Source of the DNA: Candidatus Mediterraneibacter stercorigallinarum
Lineage (GTDB): Bacteria > Bacillota > Clostridia > Lachnospirales > Lachnospiraceae
NCBI GenBank assembly: GCA_019116185.1
Contig: DXCD01000213.1
Location: forward strand, 1 to 12,349
Direction of reading: 5' to 3'
Length of the DNA: 12,349 nt
A model generated the notes under the pieces. The model ran no database searches. It was not told the DNA's origin and was given only the letters and a program-made list of their open reading frames with translations. Position numbers and translations under genes: made by a program. The number at the start of each line of letters is the position of its first letter. Position 1 is the first letter of the stretch. Positions 7,581 through 12,349 of this stretch are shown here, in pieces.

Positions 7581-8462
7581 ATGAAGAAAAACCTTCAGAC
7601 AAGATTCAGCACAAGACAATACATGCTCTCCCGGGATTTTGAGATCTATTACTATAAGGATAATACTTTGGCAGGTGTGGACAGCCATACTCATGATTAT
7701 TATGAATTCTATTTTTTTCTGGAGGGGGATGTGTCTCTGGAGATAGCAGGCAGGATTTTTCCGCTCCGGTTTGGGGATGTTGTCCTGATACCGCCGGGTA
7801 CCCCGCACCAGCCCTATATCCGTGACAGCAGGACACCATACCGCCGCTTTGTATTCTGGGTCACCGGGGAGTATCTAAACCAGATGATGGAAACCTCGGT
7901 GGCTTATGGGTATTTGATGCAGTATGTCCGGACAAAGGGAGAATATATTTTTCACAATGACCGAATCAGTTTCAACGAAATACAGACAAAGGTATTTCGC
8001 CTGATTGAAGAGACAAGGGGGAACCGGTTCGGAAAAGACGCCAGGGTTTCGTTGTGCGTCAGTGATCTGATCCTGCATTTGAACCGTATTGTCTATGAAC
8101 AGAAACATGAGAAGCATCCTCAGGCGGAACAGGCGCTTTATGAGAGCCTGACAGATTATATCGGGGAACATCTGGATGAGGAGTTATCCCTTGACAGTCT
8201 GGCGGGGGAATTCTATGTGAGCAAGTATCATATCGCACATGTGTTTAAGGACCACATCGGCATATCCATCCATCAGTACATTATGAAAAAGAGGCTCTCC
8301 GCGTGCCGTGACGCGATCCGAAACGGGACAAAGATTACGGAAGCATATCTGATGTATGGCTTCAAGGATTATTCGGGATTCTACAGGGCGTTTAAAAAAG
8401 AGTACGGGATGTCGCCAAGGGAGTGGCAGGAAATAAACAGCAGACCGTCTCAGGCTACATAA
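7581..8462 (+). CDS. AraC-family transcriptional regulator with N-terminal cupin domain
   Basis: This 293-residue DNA-binding protein is the probable regulator of the divergent uxu cluster. Residues ~20-100 form a cupin sensor domain: SHTHDYYEFYFFLEGD (35-50) gives the HxH and glutamate pattern, and GDVVLIPPGTPHQP (65-78) is the second cupin motif. The C-terminal ~100 residues form the AraC/XylS double helix-turn-helix. HTH1 is about 203-227 (LSLDSLAGEFYVSKYHIAHVF), and HTH2 is about 251-280, ending in GFKDYSGFYRAFKKEYGMSPREW, the family signature. Length is normal. The ligand is unknown; a uronate-pathway sugar is suggested only by the divergent position and the repeats in the shared intergenic region. 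The gene runs toward the moa cluster and no terminator is evident in the 71-bp gap. Confidence 0.93.
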   Translation: MKKNLQTRFSTRQYMLSRDFEIYYYKDNTLAGVDSHTHDYYEFYFFLEGDVSLEIAGRIFPLRFGDVVLIPPGTPHQPYIRDSRTPYRRFVFWVTGEYLNQMMETSVAYGYLMQYVRTKGEYIFHNDRISFNEIQTKVFRLIEETRGNRFGKDARVSLCVSDLILHLNRIVYEQKHEKHPQAEQALYESLTDYIGEHLDEELSLDSLAGEFYVSKYHIAHVFKDHIGISIHQYIMKKRLSACRDAIRNGTKITEAYLMYGFKDYSGFYRAFKKEYGMSPREWQEINSRPSQAT

Positions 8463-8495
8463 GGGAAAATTAAGATAGTATCTGAACGTGATCTG

Positions 8496-8504
8496 TGATA
8501 GAAT
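8496..8504 (+). promoter_or_regulatory. Candidate extended -10 promoter for the moa cluster
   Basis: TGATAGAAT fits the extended -10 form (TGn followed by a -10 hexamer with 4-5 of 6 matches). No good -35 lies 16-18 bp upstream. Transcription would start near 8511, about 23 nt before the moaC ATG. The 71-bp gap 8463-8533 has no hairpin with a U-tract and is too short for a Moco riboswitch. Confidence 0.3.
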
Positions 8505-8533
8505 AAGCGGGAATAAGAAAGCGGGTATTTTAT

Positions 8534-9073
8534 ATGGGATTTACACATTTTGATGAAAACGGAAAAGCAGTTATGGTGGATGTGACAGACAAAAAAGAGA
8601 CGGTCCGTGAAGCCTGCGCTTCGGGCAGGATCACTGTAAGCCGGGAAGTGTTCAGGGCCGTACGTGAAGGGCGGGTCGGAAAAGGCGATGTGCTGGGCGT
8701 GGCTGCCACTGCAGGGATCATGGGGGCGAAGAGGACCGCTGAGCTGATCCCCATGTGTCATATCCTTCCGATTACAAAATGTAAGGTGGATTTTGATATG
8801 GACGAAGCCGAATCTGCGATCTGCTGCACATGCACTGTGAAAGTGACCGGAAAGACCGGCGTGGAGATGGAAGCTCTGACAGGGGCGAGTATCGCCCTGC
8901 TTACAATCTATGATATGTGTAAGGCAATGGACAGATCCATGGAGATCGGAGAAATCTATCTTGTGAAAAAGACCGGCGGGAAGAGCGGGGAAGTACACAA
9001 TGACCTTCATCCCCGCAGAGACAGGGAAACGGGCTGCCACAAAGGCGGTCGTACCGAACTGGATATACTTTAG
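8534..9073 (+). CDS. moaC: Cyclic pyranopterin monophosphate synthase MoaC
   Basis: This 179-residue enzyme works with MoaA to make cyclic pyranopterin monophosphate, the first stable molybdenum-cofactor intermediate. It opens with the family form FTHFDENGKAVMVDV. It carries GVAATAGIMGAKRTAELIPMCH (55-76), GKTGVEMEALTGASIALLTIYDMCK (106-130) and the terminal KKTGGKSG (145-152). The catalytic Asp and Lys of the family correspond to D127 and K130, and the substrate-binding region is PMCH. MoaC normally ends a few residues after KTGGKSG. Here about 25 further residues, rich in Arg, His and Gly, run to TAG 9071-9073; this tail has no family counterpart that I recognise. The Shine-Dalgarno match upstream is weak (no AGGAG within 15 nt), but the N-terminal homology fixes the start. 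Confidence 0.95.
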   Translation: MGFTHFDENGKAVMVDVTDKKETVREACASGRITVSREVFRAVREGRVGKGDVLGVAATAGIMGAKRTAELIPMCHILPITKCKVDFDMDEAESAICCTCTVKVTGKTGVEMEALTGASIALLTIYDMCKAMDRSMEIGEIYLVKKTGGKSGEVHNDLHPRRDRETGCHKGGRTELDIL

Positions 9074-9134
9074 GCGGGATACCGGGATGCTGTATGGCAG
9101 GGATGTGGCGCCAGGGGAGAAGGAGCGTGACAAA

Positions 9135-9635
9135 ATGGAAGGATACAGATGGAAGGCGGCAGTGGTAACACTGAGCGATAAAGGATATGCCGGGGAGAGG
9201 GAAGATAAGAGCGGTCCCCTTATCTGTGAAATGATCGCGGAAGCAGGGTATGATGTTCAGAAAACTGTTCTGCTTCCAGATGAAAAGGACGAAATAAAAA
9301 AATATCTATGTTTACTATGTGATATCGAAAGAATGGATATTATTTTCACTACAGGGGGAACCGGATTCGCTCCGCGAGACTGTACTCCTGAGGCGACACT
9401 GGAGGCGGCAGATCGGATCGCGCCGGGGATCGCCGAGGCGATGCGCCTCGCGTCCCTCAGGATAACTCCAAGGGCAATGCTGAGCCGGGGCGTTTCTGTT
9501 ATCCGCGGACAGACGCTGATCATCAATCTCCCCGGAAGCCCAAAGGCTGTGAGAGAAAATCTGGAAGCGGTGCTTCCGTCTCTGGATCACGGTCTGGCAA
9601 TTCTGACAGCCAGAGCAGGAGAATGTGCGCGATGA
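9135..9635 (+). CDS. mogA: Molybdopterin adenylyltransferase MogA
   Basis: This 166-residue cytosolic protein adenylates molybdopterin before metal insertion. The fold is shown by AAVVTLSDKGYAGERED (8-24), TTGGTGFAPRDCTPEAT (72-88), the nucleotide-binding loop of the MoaB/Mog family, and NLPGSPKAVRENLEAV (131-146). The frame is open upstream to an ATG at 9000, but that would add 45 unrelated residues and overlap moaC. The start at 9135 has AAGGAG (9120-9125) 9 nt upstream and gives the normal family length, so it is preferred. The TGA overlaps the moaA start as ATGA (9632-9635). MoaB is very similar in sequence; the MogA name rests on family resemblance and operon context. Confidence 0.92.
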   Translation: MEGYRWKAAVVTLSDKGYAGEREDKSGPLICEMIAEAGYDVQKTVLLPDEKDEIKKYLCLLCDIERMDIIFTTGGTGFAPRDCTPEATLEAADRIAPGIAEAMRLASLRITPRAMLSRGVSVIRGQTLIINLPGSPKAVRENLEAVLPSLDHGLAILTARAGECAR

Positions 9636-10615
9636 AAGATCAATTTGGAAGGACGATCGATTATATGCGGGTGTCTGTGACAGACCGCTGTAATCTCCGA
9701 TGTGTTTACTGTATGCCTGCTGAGGGTATCCCCTCGGTACCCCATCAGCAGATACTGAGTTTCGATGAGATTGCCCGGATATGCAGGATCGGCGCGGGAC
9801 TCGGGATCAGGAGGATAAAGCTGACCGGCGGCGAGCCGCTGGCGCGCAGAGGGCTCCCGGAGCTATTGGGAATGCTGAAAGGGCTCCCGGACATTGAGCA
9901 GGTGACTTTGACAACAAATGGGACACTTTTAAAGGAACAAATAAATGAATTAGTTTCTAATGGGCTGGATGCTGTCAATGTCAGTATTGATACGATGGAT
10001 CCCTGCCGATATCGGGAAATGACCCGGGGCGGCAGCCTGGAAAAGGCGCTGGAAGGCCTGGACGCTGCTGCAGGGGTTCCCGGTCTTTCCGTTAAAGTAA
10101 ACTGTGTTCCTTTAAAGGAGACGGGGGATGAAGACTATATCCGGCTTGTTCTTCTTGCAAAAGAGGGAAAGGCTGATGTGCGGTTTATCGAAATGATGCC
10201 TATCGGAATGGGAAAGAATTTTGAGGGGCGCAGCAGGGAAGATATTTGTGCCGTACTGGAGAAGACATACGGGAAAGCGGAGTGGTATACCGGACGGATC
10301 GGAAACGGTCCGGCTGAATATGTACATTTTCCCGGGTTCGTGAAACATGTCGGTTTTATCAGCGCGGTCTCTCATCAGTTCTGCGGCGGATGCAACCGTG
10401 TCCGTCTTACGTCAGAGGGATATTTAAAACCATGTCTCCAGTACGGGGCGGGAACAGATCTCAGAGCCCTGCTGAGGGGCGGCGCAGGAGATGAGAAAAT
10501 CCGGATGGAGATGAAGGAGACGATCTATGCCAAGCCTGCGCATCATTTGTTCAGAGAAGGCAGACATGCAGAAGAAACACTGGAAACAAAAGAAATGTCC
10601 AGGATCGGAGGTTGA
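9632..10615 (+). CDS. moaA: GTP 3',8-cyclase MoaA (radical SAM)
   Basis: This 327-residue radical SAM enzyme converts GTP to 3',8-cyclo-GTP, the substrate of MoaC. The SAM cluster is C20-x3-C24-x2-C27 in CNLRCVYC. KLTGGEPLAR (63-72) is the SAM-binding GGEP motif. The second, substrate-binding cluster is C251-x2-C254-x13-C268 within FCGGCNRVRLTSEGYLKPC. The chain ends in the RIGG double glycine that the family needs for activity, so the gene looks intact. Two starts are possible. ATG 9623 lies only 1 nt after AGGAG (9617-9621), whereas ATG 9632 is 10 nt after it and makes the ATGA overlap with mogA; 9632 is chosen. Confidence 0.96.
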   Translation: MKDQFGRTIDYMRVSVTDRCNLRCVYCMPAEGIPSVPHQQILSFDEIARICRIGAGLGIRRIKLTGGEPLARRGLPELLGMLKGLPDIEQVTLTTNGTLLKEQINELVSNGLDAVNVSIDTMDPCRYREMTRGGSLEKALEGLDAAAGVPGLSVKVNCVPLKETGDEDYIRLVLLAKEGKADVRFIEMMPIGMGKNFEGRSREDICAVLEKTYGKAEWYTGRIGNGPAEYVHFPGFVKHVGFISAVSHQFCGGCNRVRLTSEGYLKPCLQYGAGTDLRALLRGGAGDEKIRMEMKETIYAKPAHHLFREGRHAEETLETKEMSRIGG

Positions 10616-10623
10616 AATCATAT

Positions 10624-11061
10624 ATGGGAAAAGTGACAGCGGTCTGTACGAGCCCGGCAAAGGGTACACAGAAGCAGAACATAGGCAAAGGCATTTTTAT
10701 AGAAGATTACGGGATTCAGGGGGACGCACATGCAGGAAAGTGGCACCGTCAGGTCAGTCTCCTTTCATATGAGAAGATCGAAGGATTCCGTGAGAGAGGA
10801 GCAGAAGTGGAGGACGGAGCATTCGGTGAGAATCTGGTGGTGGAAGGGATTGATTTCCGTTCACTTCCTGTGGGAACACGGCTGATCTGCAACGAAGTCA
10901 TACTGGAGATAACTCAGATCGGGAAGGAGTGCCACCACGGATGCCAGATCTTTCAAAAGATGGGAGACTGCATTATGCCCAGGGAAGGTGTTTTTGCAAA
11001 GGTAATCCGGGGCGGGACAATCCGCACAGGCGATGACATGAAGGTGGAGAAAGATGGATAA
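10624..11061 (+). CDS. MOSC domain-containing protein
   Basis: This 145-residue protein has a stand-alone MOSC domain, the fold of the Moco sulfurase C-terminus that binds or hands over sulfur or pterin cofactor. Visible motifs are GKVTAVCTSPAKGTQK (2-17), IQGDAHAGKWHRQVSLLS (31-48), GAFGENLVVEGID (65-77) and the cysteine-rich IGKECHHGCQIF (99-110), followed by GDCIMPREGVFAKV (114-127). This is the short form common beside moa genes in clostridia. A TTG at 10612 overlaps the moaA stop but sits directly on the GGAGG site (10607-10611). ATG 10624, 12 nt downstream of that site, begins exactly at the family N-terminus and is preferred. Gene order (moaC-mogA-moaA-MOSC) supports a role in late Moco maturation; the exact reaction is not known from sequence. 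Confidence 0.88.
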   Translation: MGKVTAVCTSPAKGTQKQNIGKGIFIEDYGIQGDAHAGKWHRQVSLLSYEKIEGFRERGAEVEDGAFGENLVVEGIDFRSLPVGTRLICNEVILEITQIGKECHHGCQIFQKMGDCIMPREGVFAKVIRGGTIRTGDDMKVEKDG

Positions 11062-11992
11062 AAGAGGCAGAATTTTGTGTAAAACAGGCTTTCTTATTGC
11101 TGCTGTATCGTGCGCTGTCTTTCTGCTGGCTGCCTGTTCCGGGCGGTCAGAAGAGACGGGAGCCGAGCTGGCGGAGGAGGAAGCCCGTAACGGCCCCGAG
11201 GAAGGAGAATATACCTTTCAGGATGTAGAGGGAAATGAATATGAGGCTCCGCTGCTTTCGGATGTGCCCAGGTGTACATATGATCTTACAAAGATCAAGA
11301 CAGACAAGGAGACCGGGTTTAAGAGTTTCCATGACGAAGAGAGTGGAGTGACTGCCCGGCTCGGCATAGATGTGTCCGAGTTCCAGGGAGAGGAGATTGA
11401 TTGGAACCAGGTGAAGGAAAGCGGCGTGGAGTTTGTGATCATCCGTCTTGGCTACCGGGCATACGGGGATACAGGAGACCTGGTCATGGATGCCATGTAC
11501 GAGCAGAATATGAAAGGCGCGCTGGAGGCAGGTCTGGATGTAGGCGTGTATTTCTTCTCTCAGGCAGTGAGTGCCGCCGAGGCGGTGGAAGAGGCTGAGT
11601 TTGTCCTCAAGAACATAAAGCCTTATGAGATAACCGGACCGGTGGTTTACGATACGGAAGAGATCAAATGGGATTCCGCCCGGACGGATGTCAACACGGA
11701 TAAAGATTTCACCAATTTCTGCAAAGTTTTTTGTGATACCGTGGAACAAAAGGGGTATGACGCCATGATTTATTCAAATATGAAGTGGATGGCATTTACT
11801 CTTGATATGGAAGAACTGACAGAGTATGATTTCTGGTATGCGGATTATCATGATATTCCCCAGTGCCCTTATGATTACAAGATCTGGCAGTACAGCGAGA
11901 CAGGGGCAGTGCCGGGGATCAATGCAAATGTAGACCTGAACCTTTGGTTCGAAAAGGAAAACGGACAGGAGGATGCGTATGAAATGGAATAA
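11054..11992 (+). CDS. Lipoprotein GH25 muramidase (lysozyme-like)
   Basis: This 312-residue protein is predicted to be exported and lipid-anchored. The N-terminus has basic residues, a hydrophobic stretch (12-27) and a lipobox LLAAC with the modified C28, followed by an acidic linker to about residue 95. The GH25 catalytic domain spans ~103-300. GIDVSEFQG (104-112) supplies the first active-site Asp (D106), VVYDTEE (197-203) carries the Asp-x-Glu pair (D200, E202), and WQYSETGAVPGINANVDLN (278-296) is the closing family signature. GH25 enzymes cut the MurNAc-GlcNAc linkage of peptidoglycan, so a cell-wall remodelling role outside the membrane is likely. The start overlaps the MOSC gene by 8 nt, with a GGTGGAG site upstream, and the 3' end overlaps prmA by 14 nt. 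A wall enzyme between Moco and ribosome-modification genes is an unusual neighbour set. Confidence 0.92.
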   Translation: MDKRGRILCKTGFLIAAVSCAVFLLAACSGRSEETGAELAEEEARNGPEEGEYTFQDVEGNEYEAPLLSDVPRCTYDLTKIKTDKETGFKSFHDEESGVTARLGIDVSEFQGEEIDWNQVKESGVEFVIIRLGYRAYGDTGDLVMDAMYEQNMKGALEAGLDVGVYFFSQAVSAAEAVEEAEFVLKNIKPYEITGPVVYDTEEIKWDSARTDVNTDKDFTNFCKVFCDTVEQKGYDAMIYSNMKWMAFTLDMEELTEYDFWYADYHDIPQCPYDYKIWQYSETGAVPGINANVDLNLWFEKENGQEDAYEME

Positions 11993-12349
11993 ATACCGTT
12001 TAAAGACAACAACTGAAGCAGAGGATATCGTGAGCAGCATGCTCATGGATCTGGGAATACAGGGCGTGGAGATCGAGGATAAGGTCCCGCTCACGCAGTC
12101 TGACAAGGAGCAGATGTTTGTGGATATACTGCCGGAGATCGAGGCGGATGACGGAGTGGCTTATCTTAGCTTTTATCTGGAGCCGGAGGAAGATCAGGAA
12201 AAGCTCCTTGCGGATGTCCGCCGGGAGCTTGAGGAAATGTCCGCCTATGTGGATGTAGGCGAGTGCCTGATCGAAGAATCTGAGACAGAGGATGTGGACT
12301 GGGTAAATAACTGGAAGCAGTATTTCCATCAGTTCTATGTGGATGATAT
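11979..12349 (+). CDS. prmA: Ribosomal protein L11 methyltransferase PrmA, N-terminal fragment (3' end outside window)
   Basis: The ATG at 11979 has a perfect AGGAGG (11967-11972) 6 nt upstream and opens a frame that runs to the window end without a stop, giving 123 residues. The translation begins MKWNKYRLKTTTEAEDIVSS, continues with MLMDLGIQGVEIEDK, and contains DWVNNWKQYFHQFYVDD near its end. This is the N-terminal substrate-recognition domain of clostridial PrmA, including the DW-x-x-x-WK-x-x-F motif of the family. The SAM-binding methyltransferase domain would follow beyond the window. PrmA trimethylates ribosomal protein L11 in the cytosol. The gene begins inside the last 14 nt of the GH25 gene, so translation is probably coupled. 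Confidence 0.93.
   Translation, partial: MKWNKYRLKTTTEAEDIVSSMLMDLGIQGVEIEDKVPLTQSDKEQMFVDILPEIEADDGVAYLSFYLEPEEDQEKLLADVRRELEEMSAYVDVGECLIEESETEDVDWVNNWKQYFHQFYVDD

Noticed and set aside
8463..8533. Moco riboswitch upstream of moaC
   Set aside because: The gap is only 71 bp and shows no conserved stem structure; the known motif is considerably longer.
8450..9133. 227-codon minus-strand frame opposite moaC
   Set aside because: It is antisense to a gene with unambiguous MoaC motifs; no domain is recognisable.
9000..9134. Upstream ATG extension of mogA
   Set aside because: It would add 45 non-homologous residues and overlap moaC; the AAGGAG at 9120-9125 and the family length point to 9135.
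11147..11749. 200-codon minus-strand frame opposite the GH25 gene
   Set aside because: It is a shadow of the GH25 coding region.

Overview
The window looks like a chromosomal segment of a gut-type Firmicute, most likely a Lachnospiraceae-like clostridium. This is inferred from AGGAG-type ribosome binding sites, a QTGD-type cell-wall sorting tail, clostridial-style PrmA, MOSC and UxuA/UxuB sequences, and a lipoprotein GH25 lysozyme. No rRNA, tRNA, CRISPR array, transposase or phage gene is visible.

Layout. (1) Positions 1-372 hold the 3' end of an ABC exporter ATPase gene on the + strand. (2) Positions 370-730 are an unusual ~361-bp imperfect palindrome. It fills the gap between the converging ABC and beta-helix genes and is the most distinctive non-coding structure here. 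(3) Positions 773-7413, on the minus strand, hold a uronate-catabolism cluster transcribed uxuA (mannonate dehydratase), uxuB (fructuronate reductase), then a 1280-residue wall-anchored right-handed beta-helix protein. (4) Positions 7414-7580 are a divergent regulatory region with repeated 10-bp words overlapping the predicted promoters. (5) Positions 7581-8462 encode an AraC-family regulator with an N-terminal cupin, on the + strand. (6) Positions 8534-11061 hold a tight + strand molybdenum-cofactor cluster: moaC, mogA, moaA and a MOSC-domain protein. (7) Positions 11054-11992 encode a lipoprotein GH25 muramidase, and the 5' part of prmA (ribosomal protein L11 methyltransferase) runs off the window end. 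From mogA onward the genes overlap or abut, which suggests one transcription unit with translational coupling.

How the parts fit. UxuB interconverts fructuronate and mannonate, and UxuA dehydrates mannonate to 2-keto-3-deoxygluconate, so the cluster handles glucuronate. The secreted beta-helix protein downstream is a candidate surface enzyme or binder for a glucuronate-containing glycan, and the divergent AraC protein is the obvious local regulator. Uronate isomerase, KDG kinase and KDPG aldolase are not in the window. The moa cluster makes cyclic pyranopterin (MoaA, MoaC) and adenylates molybdopterin (MogA). MoaD, MoaE and MoeA must lie elsewhere if the pathway is complete.

The best candidates for something undescribed are the long palindrome, and the beta-helix protein whose catalytic activity, if any, cannot be assigned from sequence alone.
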